64,000 bases of DNA from Halorussus ruber (lineage in GTDB: Archaea; Halobacteriota; Halobacteria; Halobacteriales; Haladaptataceae), in the NCBI RefSeq assembly GCF_004765785.1, contig NZ_SBIT01000002.1:186001-250000 (forward strand), given 5' to 3'. The position numbers and the translations under genes are program-made. The notes beneath the pieces were generated by a model. It did no database searches. It was not told where the DNA came from and was given only the letters and a program-made list of their open reading frames with translations. Shown here piece after piece: positions 27,073 through 35,742 of the stretch (positions are counted from its first letter, which is position 1; every line of letters begins with the position of its first letter).

Positions 27073-28293
27073 ATGGCAATCGGACGCACAGCGAAGTGTC
27101 TCGCAATCGCCGCCGTCCTCGGGATGGTTCTGGGAGTCGTCGCGCCCGCAGGAGCGGCGGCAGGGCCGATGCCAGTCGAGCAGACTGCGCAGACCGCCCC
27201 GACCGAAATCGAGCGTTGCACCGCCATCACCGAGTCCGGCGAGTACGTCCTCGCGGACGACGTGGCGAACGCCTCGCCGACCAGACCCCGGTCGGGCCTC
27301 GGGGCCTGCATCGCCATTCGGGCCGACGACGTGACCCTCCGCGGCGGGAGCCACACCCTCGCCGCCGGACCCGGCGGCGAACCCGGCGTCGTCGGGGTGC
27401 TGGTCAGGGGCCGCTCCTCGAACGTCACCGTCACGAACCTCACGACGACTCGGTGGGGCGCTGGCGTCGCCGTGGTGGGCGCGACCGACGCGACCCTCCG
27501 GAACGTCTCGGCGGTGAACAACCTCGGCGACGGCTTCTTCGTGGAGAACGCGCCGGGCGTGGAACTCCGGGGCGGCGAGGTCCGCGGGAGCAACACGGGG
27601 GTCTTCCTCCGGAACTCGCCCGACGCCCGCCTCGCGGACCTGACCGTCGCGGACAACCTCGCGGGAATCTCGGTCCGGCGCTCCGGCGGCGCGACGGTGT
27701 CGGGCGTCAACGCGAGCCAGCACAGCCAGTTCGGACTCGCGGTCTTCGCGTCGGCGAACGCGACGATTGCGGACTCCTCGTTCGCGGAGAACGGCTTCGC
27801 CGACGTGGCGCTCTCGCGGGCCGAGGACAGTCGCCTGCGGAATCTCGCGCTGTCCGCGAACTCTGGGACCGAGTGGCCGCTCTACGCCGCGGAGAACTCG
27901 ACCGCGGTCGGCGAATCGGTCGCTATCGGCGAGACGAACCTCTCTTTCGAGGTCCGCGACGCGGCGCTCGACTCGGCGGTCGAGGCTCCGCCGCTTCCGA
28001 TAACCGAGCGGCCGGTCGTCGGCGACCCGCTGTTCGCGCTTCCGACCGGCGAGGAGGCCGCCCTCACGCTGTCGGTGACGTACACCGACGCCGCGGTCGA
28101 GGGTGCGAGTGTGACCGAGGAGGACCTCTCGCTCTGGCGCTTCGACGCGGGCGAGGGCTGGCGGCGTGCGGCGACGACGGTGGACAGCGAGCGAAACCGC
28201 GCGTCGGCGACGGTCGGAAATCTGAGTCGGAACGGGACAGTAATCGCGCTCGTCGGCAAGGGACTCGCCGAATCGGAAAATAGAACCGAGTAG
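27073..28293 (+). CDS. Secreted right-handed beta-helix protein (NosD-like)
   Basis: 406 residues. Sec signal: KCLAIAAVLGMVLGVVAPAGA. Residues about 80-290 carry beta-helix (PbH1/NosD) repeats (NVTVTNLTTT, DATLRNVSAVNNLGDGFF, VELRGGEVRGSNTGVFL, NATIADSSFAENGF). The C-terminal 100 residues (ALTLSVTYTDAAVEGAS, WRFDAGEGWRRAATTV) look like a separate beta domain. Extracellular or cell-surface; carbohydrate or metal binding is only a family possibility. N-glycosylation sequons (NVS, NLT, NAS) are frequent. Convergent with tsr3, whose stop follows directly. Confidence 0.8.
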   Translation: MAIGRTAKCLAIAAVLGMVLGVVAPAGAAAGPMPVEQTAQTAPTEIERCTAITESGEYVLADDVANASPTRPRSGLGACIAIRADDVTLRGGSHTLAAGPGGEPGVVGVLVRGRSSNVTVTNLTTTRWGAGVAVVGATDATLRNVSAVNNLGDGFFVENAPGVELRGGEVRGSNTGVFLRNSPDARLADLTVADNLAGISVRRSGGATVSGVNASQHSQFGLAVFASANATIADSSFAENGFADVALSRAEDSRLRNLALSANSGTEWPLYAAENSTAVGESVAIGETNLSFEVRDAALDSAVEAPPLPITERPVVGDPLFALPTGEEAALTLSVTYTDAAVEGASVTEEDLSLWRFDAGEGWRRAATTVDSERNRASATVGNLSRNGTVIALVGKGLAESENRTE

Positions 28294-28818
28294 CTACGCG
28301 CTCTCGTCTTCCGCCTGCTCGTCTCCGGCGTCGAGATACTCCTGCTGAATCTCGACCACTTCGGTCGAGTCCTCGCAGTCGGCGTAGCGCCGGAGGGGTT
28401 CGGCGTTGAGTTCGAGGAAGGTCTCGCCCCACGTGAACTTGGCCAGAATCTCCTCGGCCCGCTCGCGTTCGCCCAGAACGACGAGCGCGGCGGCGAACGC
28501 CTCGACGGTGGTGAGTTGGAAGGGCTTGCCGTAGTTGACGGGGTTGGCCGCCACGAGGAAGGGGAGCGCGCGGTGGACGCCGGGCATCTCGAACAGCGCG
28601 CGCTCGGCGGTCTCCCACGAGCAGTCGAGCGCGACCAGCGTGTCGGTCTCGGCCCGGTCGGCGGGCGAGAGCGCCTGCTCGGCGTGGGGGTTCAGCACGA
28701 TTCCGTAGGGGGTCGCCCCGGCGCTCCGGTGGAGGTCGGCGAGGTCGAACCGGGCCAGCTTTCTGGCCGTACACTTGTCGGGGTCGTCGTCGCCCTCGTA
28801 GCGGACGTGAAGGTTCAC
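28294..28818 (-). CDS. tsr3: rRNA aminocarboxypropyltransferase Tsr3
   Basis: 174 residues of the DUF367/Tsr3 family, which transfers the 3-amino-3-carboxypropyl group of SAM to a hypermodified nucleotide in small-subunit rRNA. Signatures are [46 protein letters not shown] and [12 protein letters not shown]. Short acidic tail. The ATG at 28818 lies just at the family's usual first beta-strand. Confidence 0.93.
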   Translation of the reverse strand: MNLHVRYEGDDDPDKCTARKLARFDLADLHRSAGATPYGIVLNPHAEQALSPADRAETDTLVALDCSWETAERALFEMPGVHRALPFLVAANPVNYGKPFQLTTVEAFAAALVVLGERERAEEILAKFTWGETFLELNAEPLRRYADCEDSTEVVEIQQEYLDAGDEQAEDESA

Positions 28819-29400
28819 TTTACGGTCGTGGGTTGGGTGCAGGGTGTGAAAAGTGACTCGTTCGGAAGGAGAGTGACGGTAGCAGACAGCAGGACCGGCG
28901 TGAGCGGGGGAACCGACGTGGTGTTGTCCTCTAAAGCCCCCGGTCGCTGAACCCGCCGGGACTCGTTGCGCTCCTCGGCCTCCGGCCTGCGGTGCTTCCG
29001 TCGTCCGGGCGGGATTCAGCGACCGGCCCCTTTACCCCACCCACGGTGGATTGGTCCACTCGGCGCGCGGGAGTGCGCGCAGTTCTGCGTGCACTCCTCG
29101 TGCGAGGGAGTCGGCCGCCACCGGCGGCCGACGAGGTTGGGGAGGACGAGGTTCGGTGCGGCGGCGGGGCGGCAGACGGCTTTGTTCAAGCCTGAAGTAG
29201 CCGTCCTGTTGCGGTGCGGTCGCGGTCTGCTTCGTGTCGGAAGTCGCTACCTCGGTGCAACTCACGAGAGTCGTCTATCGAGGTCAATAAACAATGTCTA
29301 CAATTGCTAAAGAAATATAGATTTAGTCCTTCCGAGTCACTCGTAAGCGGCAATCCCGGTCTGCTCACCGAAATTCCCGACCTACTCAGACGCTAGCGCG
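28819..29400. other. Gene-poor region containing structured element D
   Basis: No frame here has convincing protein character. It holds element D (28933-29049), then about 230 bp of GC-rich sequence and, from about 29285, AT-rich sequence with TTGCTAAAGAAATATAG, a partial match to the short AT motifs seen at other gene ends. The acyl-CoA dehydrogenase stop follows. Confidence 0.5.
28933..29049 (+). repeat. Copy D of the dispersed structured element
   Basis: Starts AAAGCCCC and ends GGCCCCTTTACCCCACCCACGGTGG. The outer stem CCGGTCGCTGA (28940-28950) pairs with TCAGCGACCGG (29016-29026), 11 bp perfect, and continues inside with CCCGCC/GGGCGGG-type pairing. The middle differs from copies A-C, while the 3' tail matches copy E. 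Confidence 0.65.
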
Positions 29401-30564
29401 TCACTCGTAGGCGGGAATTCCGGTGAGGTCCTCGCCCAGAATCAGCGTGTGGATGTCGTGGGTGCCCTCGTAGGTGTAGACCGTCTCCATGTTCGCCATG
29501 TGGCGCATCGGCGAGTAGTCCGTCGTAATCCCGTTGCCGCCGAGCATCTCCCGGGCGACCCGCGACTGGTCGCGGGCCATCCGGACGTTGTTGCGCTTGG
29601 CCATCGAGACGTGCTGGGGTCGCAGGTCCCCGCGCTCTTTGAGGTCCGCCAGCCTGTGCGCCAGCAGTTGACTCGTCGTAATCTGGGTCGCCATCTCGGC
29701 GAGCTTCTGCTGTTGAATCTGGAAGCGACCGATGGGGCCGCCGAACTGGTCGCGCTCGGTGGCGTACTCGCGGGCCGTCTCGAAGCTATCGCGGGCCGCG
29801 CCGACCGCACCCCACGCGATGCCGTACCGGGCCTGCGTGAGACACGACAGCGGCCCTTTCATGCCGGAGACGCCGGGCAGGACGGCGTCCTCGGGGACGT
29901 ACACGTCGTTGAGGCCAATTTCGCCCGTGACGGAGGCGCGCATCGAGAGCTTCTCGTCTATCTTGTTCGTCGTCACGCCGTCTGTGTCGGTCTCCACGAG
30001 GAAGCCCCGGACCGGATTGTCCTCGGCCGAGCGGTCCCGCGCCCAGACGACCGCCACGTCCGAGATGGGGGAGTTGGTAATCCACGTCTTCGAGCCGTTG
30101 AGGACGTACTCTCCCGCATCTTTCTCGGCGTAGGTCTCCATCCCCGAGGGGTTCGAGCCGTGTTCGGGTTCCGTGAGGCCGAAACACCCGACCAACTCGC
30201 CCGTGCCGAGGCCCGGAAGCCAGCGTTCCTTCTGCTCCTCGGAGCCGTAGGCGTAGATGGGGTACATCACGAGCGCCCCCTGCACGCTCGCCATCGAGCG
30301 AATGCCGGAGTCGCCCGCCTCCAACTCCTGCATCAGGAGACCGTAGGCCTTCTCGCTGACGTTCGGCAGGCCGTACCCATCCAAGTTCGGCGCGTAGAAG
30401 CCGAGTTCGCCCATCTCGGGGATGAGGTCGGTCGGGAAGGTTCCCTCCTCGAAGTGGTCGGCGATGTCGGGCTTGACTTGCTCCTCGACGAACTGTCGGG
30501 CGGTGTCTCGAATCATCCGCTCTTCCTCGTCGAGGTCGTCCTCCAGCGAGACGTAATCGAGCAT
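29401..30564 (-). CDS. Acyl-CoA dehydrogenase, glutaryl-CoA dehydrogenase-like
   Basis: 387 residues: FAD-dependent acyl-CoA dehydrogenase with N-terminal helical, middle beta and C-terminal helical domains. FAD/substrate motifs are CFGLTEPEHGSNPSGMET and TWITNSPISDVAVVWA; the catalytic Glu lies in YTYEGTHDIHTLILG. RSMASVQGALVMYPI resembles the glutaryl-CoA dehydrogenase branch, which decarboxylates glutaryl-CoA to crotonyl-CoA; that specific substrate is probable, not proven. It stands alone with an upstream gap of about 80 bp. Confidence 0.9.
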   Translation of the reverse strand: MLDYVSLEDDLDEEERMIRDTARQFVEEQVKPDIADHFEEGTFPTDLIPEMGELGFYAPNLDGYGLPNVSEKAYGLLMQELEAGDSGIRSMASVQGALVMYPIYAYGSEEQKERWLPGLGTGELVGCFGLTEPEHGSNPSGMETYAEKDAGEYVLNGSKTWITNSPISDVAVVWARDRSAEDNPVRGFLVETDTDGVTTNKIDEKLSMRASVTGEIGLNDVYVPEDAVLPGVSGMKGPLSCLTQARYGIAWGAVGAARDSFETAREYATERDQFGGPIGRFQIQQQKLAEMATQITTSQLLAHRLADLKERGDLRPQHVSMAKRNNVRMARDQSRVAREMLGGNGITTDYSPMRHMANMETVYTYEGTHDIHTLILGEDLTGIPAYE

Positions 30565-30645
30565 GACGGGAGTTGCGGGCGGAACCGTGAAAAGCGCTCC
30601 TACTCGTCTGGGAGTGTCGCCGAAAATAGCGCGGCTTCGACAGTG

Positions 30646-31062
30646 CTAGACGTCGATGCTCTCGTCACGACTCGCCGCGATGTCGAGGTAGGCGTCGGTC
30701 TGTTCGGCGTACGGACCGCGCGAGACTACCGACTCCTCGTCGTCGTACTCCACCAGCCCCATCATCGCCAGTTTCGGCAACTGGGAGTGGCGAAGCGAGG
30801 TGAACACGCGCTTGCAGTGCTCCTCTGAGACGAGGTCGATCGGCTTGTCCGTCTCCCACGCGGCGACGGTGTCCACCAACTCGCGGAGGTCGAGAGGGTC
30901 GTCGGCCTCTCGGAGAGCGACGAGGACGTACCGGCTCCGCTTCGAGGACAGCGCGTCGAAGACGTTGTCCTGCGACAGTGGCGGTACGTCGAAGTCGGGT
31001 TCGTCCGGGGACGGCGTCGTCGGGGACGAACCTCCGTTACCCTCAGCTAGGTCGTTGTTCAT
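30646..31062 (-). CDS. DUF7344-type winged-helix protein
   Basis: 138 residues. A disordered acidic/Pro-rich head of about 28 residues precedes a winged-helix-like domain: DNVFDALSSKRSRYVLVAL, LDLRELVDTVAAWE, HCKRVFTSLRHSQLPKLAMMGLVEYD. This is the haloarchaeal HTH domain (DUF7344) often fused to regulators. Likely DNA-binding; target unknown. Confidence 0.8.
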   Translation of the reverse strand: MNNDLAEGNGGSSPTTPSPDEPDFDVPPLSQDNVFDALSSKRSRYVLVALREADDPLDLRELVDTVAAWETDKPIDLVSEEHCKRVFTSLRHSQLPKLAMMGLVEYDDEESVVSRGPYAEQTDAYLDIAASRDESIDV

Positions 31063-31220
31063 CTCTCTTTATGAGTAGCCCGCGAGACGGGGTGTCGCTG
31101 TTGGTTCACTAGTCAAGGTGTTTAAAGAGGGCGAGCGGGAAAACCGGCAGACGGAAACGAGGTATCTCCCGCCAGTCGTGTTCGGGAGGACTTTTCCGGT
31201 TCGGTCCGCGATAGGGAGAC

Positions 31221-31748
31221 GTGCGAGAGGAGTTACGCGAGAGTGCGACGGCGGGTGCGCTGCTGGTCGTAGTCGGCGCGCTCGCGGTGCTGTCGGGCCG
31301 GACCTTCCTCTTTCCGAGCCTCGGCCCCTCGGCCTTCCTGCTGGCGACCAAGCCGTCGGCCCCGGCGAGCCATCCCCGACGAGTCGCTGGCGGGCACGCT
31401 GTCGGCGTGCTGGCCGGACTGGCGACCTACCACGCGCTGGCGTCCGGCGTCGCCGTGACCGCGCCGCCGCCAGCGATGACGACCGCGAGTGCTTCGCTGG
31501 CGGTCAGCGGCGTCGTCTCGGTGATGCTGACGACTGCCGGGATGGTCGCCGCCGACCTCCGGCACGCCCCGGCCTGCGCGACGACGCTCATCGTCTCGCT
31601 CGGCCTGCTCTCGTCGCCGACCGACGCGCTCCTCGTCGGAGCCTCGATTCTGATTCTGCTGGCGACCCACCGGACGCTTCTTGCGACAGAAATCGCGCCG
31701 GGCCAGACGACAGCGGACATCGCCGACGCCGCCGACCGGCCGAGTTGA
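31221..31748 (+). CDS. HPP-family membrane protein
   Basis: 175 residues with four to five hydrophobic helices. HPP-family marks are TFLFPSLGPSAFLLATKPSAP near the N-terminus and LRHAPACATTLIVSLGLLSSP (HxPA form) in the second half. Some relatives are implicated in nitrite or other ion transport; function here is unknown. GTG start at 31221. Divergent from the DUF7344 gene. Confidence 0.83.
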   Translation: MREELRESATAGALLVVVGALAVLSGRTFLFPSLGPSAFLLATKPSAPASHPRRVAGGHAVGVLAGLATYHALASGVAVTAPPPAMTTASASLAVSGVVSVMLTTAGMVAADLRHAPACATTLIVSLGLLSSPTDALLVGASILILLATHRTLLATEIAPGQTTADIADAADRPS

Positions 31749-31788
31749 CCGCCAGCAGGACGACCGGCCGAGTTAATCCGGCTACGGG

Positions 31789-33360
31789 CTACTCCTCCGC
31801 GGTGGCGTTCTTCGCCTCGTCGTGCCACGCCGGGCGCTCGACCGTCGTCTCGCCGAGCGCGGTGAACTGGACGGTCTGCCGGACTCGGGTCGTGTTGTTC
31901 CCCCGGGTCGCGGTGTACGCGATGCGGTATTCGCGGACGAGGCCCTGCTGGCCGACGATGGCCGACAGCGAGACGTTTCGGACCGAATCGGCCCGGAGTT
32001 GTCCGGCCAGCGTGTCGGGGTTGCGGATACCGGTCGATTCGACCAAGTAACTCGCTCCCTCCGGTCCGTCGCCGACGCCTTCGGTCGTCGTGTTCAGCGC
32101 GCTGAAGAGGACGAAGAGGGTATCACGGCTCGTTCGAGCGGCGAACGGCGGCCGGAGTTCGTTCGAGACCTTCCGGTAGGTCGTCCCGTTCGGGCGCTCG
32201 ATGGCGTACCACGTGCCGTTCTCGCTAGCCCAGACCGACATGTCGTGTTGGTAGAGACCCGCGAGTCGAGGATGGCCGCTCACGTCGCTGTCGCTGGTGA
32301 GTCGGAGCGGGTCGTGTGCGATTCGTTTGGTCGAGTTGCCGCGCGCTCGGACCGTCCCGTCGAGGTCGCTGACGGTGATGTTCGAGCGAACCGTGTACGA
32401 CCGATTCCGGAGGTATCGAGCGTGGGCCGAGGAGAGCGCGGCCGCGTCGGTGACGCCCGACTCGTTCAGGCCGGGCGCGAGGTCGTCAGCGAGTGCCTTT
32501 CGGGTCTCGTTGGTCGCTCGCTCGGCGTCCTCGACCCACGCCGGGACCGCGACCTCGGTCGCGCCGAGTTGCGAGTAGCGGACCGTCATCGTGCGGTGAC
32601 CCGAGACGTTCTCTCGCTCGAAGTCGAACTCGTAGGTGACGTTGCGAACGAGGCCGGAGGAGGCGACCAGCACGGTAGCCGTGACGTTGGTCGCGTTGAC
32701 CTCGGCGGTGCCGTTGGGCGCGTTGTAGCTGAACGTCTCGGCCTCGGTGGTGGCCCGGACGCGGTACCGCGTTCCCTCCTCGCCGGACACGTCCTCGTCA
32801 CGCTCGACCGCCGAGACGGTCGTCTCGGAGGCGTTCAGCACGTCGGCGAGGAGTTGCTCGCTACTAAAGGTGTTCTCCGCGAAGCCCCGGCCGGACTCCC
32901 GACGGAAGTCCTCGGAGAAGATGCTGGTGTTCCAGTACGTGACCGACCCGTTGGTGTAGACGCGGGTGTCGTCGATGGGGACGCCAGCGACGCTGACGCC
33001 GGTTCCGGTCTGGGTGTGGTTGAACCGGAGGCGGTCGCTCCCGACTTGCGTGTGCTGGCTCCACTCGCCGAGTTGGGTACCGTTGTCTGCGACGACCCGG
33101 ACCTCGCGGTCGTAGGTGTACGACTGGCCCGCGAGGGCGTCCTCGTGGGCGGCGGCGAGCGCCCCGGCGTCGGTCACGCCGGAGGCGGAGAGGCCCGGCG
33201 GGAGGGCCTCCTCGTTCAGGGTCGGCCCGCCAGCAGTGGTCTCACCCGGCGATGCGGTGGTCGTCTCCTCGACGGCGGGGCCGCCTCCGGGGAGGGCGTT
33301 GCACCCCGCGAGGACGAGCAGGAGGCAGACGCAAATCGGCAGGAGGGCGTTGCGGCGCAT
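31789..33360 (-). CDS. Haloarchaeal lipoprotein with two tandem DUF7537-like domains
   Basis: 523 residues. Signal with lipobox VLAGCNAL; no twin Arg, so Sec-type. Two homologous halves follow: LPPGLSASGVTDAGALAAAH (about residue 53) repeats as LAPGLNESGVTDAAALSSAH (about residue 293), each leading to a beta-rich domain of about 220 residues that ends QLGATEVAVPAWVEDA and ALGETTVERPAWHDEA. There are many N-glycosylation sequons. Exposed at the cell surface; fold resembles outer-membrane lipoprotein carrier-type sandwiches in some annotations, but the function is unknown. Confidence 0.82.
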   Translation of the reverse strand: MRRNALLPICVCLLLVLAGCNALPGGGPAVEETTTASPGETTAGGPTLNEEALPPGLSASGVTDAGALAAAHEDALAGQSYTYDREVRVVADNGTQLGEWSQHTQVGSDRLRFNHTQTGTGVSVAGVPIDDTRVYTNGSVTYWNTSIFSEDFRRESGRGFAENTFSSEQLLADVLNASETTVSAVERDEDVSGEEGTRYRVRATTEAETFSYNAPNGTAEVNATNVTATVLVASSGLVRNVTYEFDFERENVSGHRTMTVRYSQLGATEVAVPAWVEDAERATNETRKALADDLAPGLNESGVTDAAALSSAHARYLRNRSYTVRSNITVSDLDGTVRARGNSTKRIAHDPLRLTSDSDVSGHPRLAGLYQHDMSVWASENGTWYAIERPNGTTYRKVSNELRPPFAARTSRDTLFVLFSALNTTTEGVGDGPEGASYLVESTGIRNPDTLAGQLRADSVRNVSLSAIVGQQGLVREYRIAYTATRGNNTTRVRQTVQFTALGETTVERPAWHDEAKNATAEE

Positions 33361-33632
33361 GTCTCCGGTTTCGACGCTTTCGCATAAAGGTCTATGGACT
33401 GACCAGTTCGCCGAGTTAACCGTGTTTCGGGGACCGAGGGCGCTTTCGTCGGCGGAACACCGGTATCTCCCGAACTGTCAGCGTCTCCGGGGTTCGCTGG
33501 TTTCGGACTCGGCGAGTGTTCCGAGTCCGGAAGGACGGGGCGGGGCGCAGTTGCGGGGCGATTACGACCGATTCGGTAGACAATATAAATAGGCGGATAA
33601 CATAGTGTGATGATTCCTAAATAAATAATCCC

Positions 33633-34349
33633 CTATGCAGAAACCGTCTCGTTATTGCTCTCGGACGCTATCTCGCGCACTTCGCGGACGTACTCGCAGA
33701 AGTTCTCGAAGACGAGTTTCGCCTCGCAGGCCGCCCGATAGTTCTCGTCGTTGATGCCAGCCAGCACTTCCTCCATGCGCTCGTCGGGCAACTCCTTGCC
33801 CTTCGTGACCGACTCGGCGGTCTCGGCGTCGTACTCGGGGTGGAACTGCACGCCGAAGACGCGATTTTTCCGGAAGCCGTGGTTCGAGTAGTCGTTGGCC
33901 GCGATCTCCTCCGCGCCCGGCGGGAGGGACGTCACCGCGTCGGAGTGGGTCGTGAAGACGGTGAACTGCTGGTCGATGCCGTCGAACAGCCGCGAGTCGC
34001 CGGTATGCTCGACTTCGCGGTAGCCGATTTCGTACTCGCCCATGTCGGCGACTTCCCCGCCCAGCACGTCCGCGAGGAGCTGGTGGCCCCAACAGACGCC
34101 GAGGCAAGGGAGACCGGCCTCGATGGCCTCGCCGACCCACTCCTTCGTGGGCGCAATCCACTCCTCGTCCCAGTAGACCGACGACCGGGACCCCGACACG
34201 ACCACGCCGTCGAAGTCCAGCGTCTCGGGCAGGTCGCCGCCCGTCGCGTCGAACTCCACGAGGTCGGCGTCCAACTCCCGCCGGAAGTTCCGCCGGGTGT
34301 CGGTGCCGTCGTGTGCGGCGTTGACGAACGCGATTCGCAATCGACTCAT
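33633..34349 (-). CDS. Class I glutamine amidotransferase-like protein
   Basis: 238 residues. The catalytic Cys is in CLGVCWGHQLLADVLGG and the His and Glu in VFGVQFHPEYDAE; LDFDGVVVSGSRSSVYWDE is the oxyanion region. It resembles GMP-synthase glutaminase domains and gamma-glutamyl-Gln hydrolase-like stand-alone proteins. No synthetase partner is adjacent, so the substrate is unknown. An AT-rich gap with TTCCTAAATAAATAAT follows the stop. Confidence 0.86.
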   Translation of the reverse strand: MSRLRIAFVNAAHDGTDTRRNFRRELDADLVEFDATGGDLPETLDFDGVVVSGSRSSVYWDEEWIAPTKEWVGEAIEAGLPCLGVCWGHQLLADVLGGEVADMGEYEIGYREVEHTGDSRLFDGIDQQFTVFTTHSDAVTSLPPGAEEIAANDYSNHGFRKNRVFGVQFHPEYDAETAESVTKGKELPDERMEEVLAGINDENYRAACEAKLVFENFCEYVREVREIASESNNETVSA

Positions 34350-34476
34350 TGTCGAACACGAAGGGCTCCCGGTTCAAAAGGTGTTGCGCTGTGGGGAGTT
34401 CTGCCGGTACTCAGTATCGGCGGCAAGCAAAGACACGACGGGGACTACCGCCGGGAGTACGGGAGAGACTGTTTAG

Positions 34477-34628
34477 AAAGCCCCCGCCCGGTCGCGGTCG
34501 CTCTGTGAGATATTTCCGCGCTCTCCGCACCGCTCGCGCGGAAATAGTGGCTCACAGAGACGACCAAGCGTTGCGCGACCGGGCGGCCCCTTTCAGTCCA
34601 CCCAAACGAAGGCAAGTGACACCGAGCG
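34477..34628 (+). repeat. Copy B of the dispersed structured element
   Basis: Flanks AAAGCCCCC and GGCCCCTTTCAGTCCACCC. Three nested helices are clear: CCGCCCGGTCGCG (34484-34496) with CGCGACCGGGCGG (34574-34586), 13 bp; TCTGTGAG (34502-34509) with CTCACAGA (34551-34558), plus GTCG/CGAC; ATTTCCGCG (34512-34520) with CGCGGAAAT (34537-34545), 9 bp. The tail CAAACG...GTGACACCGAGCG is shared with A and C. It fills the gap between the amidotransferase and DHH genes. Confidence 0.75.
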
Positions 34629-34680
34629 CCGCCAGAGGAGGCCACAGCCTCTTAGCCCTGTATCACAAATAACGGCACCA

Positions 34681-35724
34681 ATGACCAAATCAGCGGACCT
34701 CTACGACCTCCTCGCCGAGGGTGACGAACTCCTCATCGTCTGCCACAACAACCCCGACCCGGACTGTCTGGCGAGCGCGCTGGCGCTGGGTCGCATCGCG
34801 GCCCACGCCGGAATCGACGAGCGGCGCATCCTCTACAGCGGCGACATCTCCCACCAGCAGAACCGGGCGTTCGTCAACCTGCTCGAAGTGGACCTCGTCC
34901 AGTTCGAGGCCGAGAGCGTCCGCGAGCGGGCCGAGGACTCGCTGGTCGCGTTCGTGGACCACTCGGTGCCGGGCGTGAACAACGAGGTCCCCGACGACGT
35001 GCCCATCGACGTGGTCATCGACCACCACTCCGCCGAAGCCATCGAGGCGCGCTTCGTGGACCACCGCGAGGGAGTTGGCGCGACCGCGACCATCCTCACG
35101 GAGTACGTCCGCGAGTTGGACGTGGAGTTCGACGAGATTCTGGCGACCGGCCTGCTGTTCGCCATCCGCCGGGAGACGCTCGGGTTCCTCCGAGGAGTGA
35201 CCGGCGACGAGTACGGGGCCGCCCAGACTCTCCACGGTCACGCCGACATGGAGATGCTCCGGCGACTCGCCACGCCCGCGGTCAGCGGCGCGACGGTGGA
35301 CGCCATCGCCGACGCGGTGGGCAACCGCATCGTCCGCGGGTCGGTCCTCATCTCCCACGTTGGCCGGACTAGCGAGCGCGACTCGCTCCCGCAGGCCGCC
35401 GACTACCTCGCCACGCTGGAGGGCGTCGAGACCGCCATCGTCTTCGGCATCGTGGACGAGGAGATAGAACTCAGCGCCCGCTCGACCGACCCGCGAGTCC
35501 ACGTCGGCAACGCGCTCCGCGACATCTTCGAGGACGTGGGGAGCGCGGGCGGCCACCGCGAGATGGCGGGCGGGCAGGTCCCGCTGGGCGTGTTCGCCGA
35601 CCTGACCACCGACGGAACCGACGCGGAACTCGTGGACATCGTCCGGCGCGTCATCACGAACCGACTCGTCGCCGGTCTCAACCTCGGCGACGAGGGGGCC
35701 GACTCGGAGAACGACGGCGCGTAA
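34681..35724 (+). CDS. DHH/DHHA1 phosphoesterase
   Basis: 347 residues. DHH domain: CHNNPDPDCLASALALGRI (metal-binding NPDPDC in place of DxD), FVDHSVPGVN and VIDHHSAE (DHH). The C-terminal DHHA1 domain holds the GSAGGHREMAGGQVPLG substrate-binding motif. Likely a nanoRNase/pAp phosphatase or cyclic-dinucleotide phosphodiesterase; which one is open. Ends with an acidic tail. Converges with the AMP-binding gene (18 bp gap). Confidence 0.9.
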   Translation: MTKSADLYDLLAEGDELLIVCHNNPDPDCLASALALGRIAAHAGIDERRILYSGDISHQQNRAFVNLLEVDLVQFEAESVRERAEDSLVAFVDHSVPGVNNEVPDDVPIDVVIDHHSAEAIEARFVDHREGVGATATILTEYVRELDVEFDEILATGLLFAIRRETLGFLRGVTGDEYGAAQTLHGHADMEMLRRLATPAVSGATVDAIADAVGNRIVRGSVLISHVGRTSERDSLPQAADYLATLEGVETAIVFGIVDEEIELSARSTDPRVHVGNALRDIFEDVGSAGGHREMAGGQVPLGVFADLTTDGTDAELVDIVRRVITNRLVAGLNLGDEGADSENDGA

Positions 35725-35742
35725 CGCTCAGTCCTCGCCGAG

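Noticed and set aside
28966-29310. Open frames after tsr3 as a hypothetical gene
   Set aside because: They cross structured element D and show Arg/Pro/Ala-rich shadow composition with no start signal.
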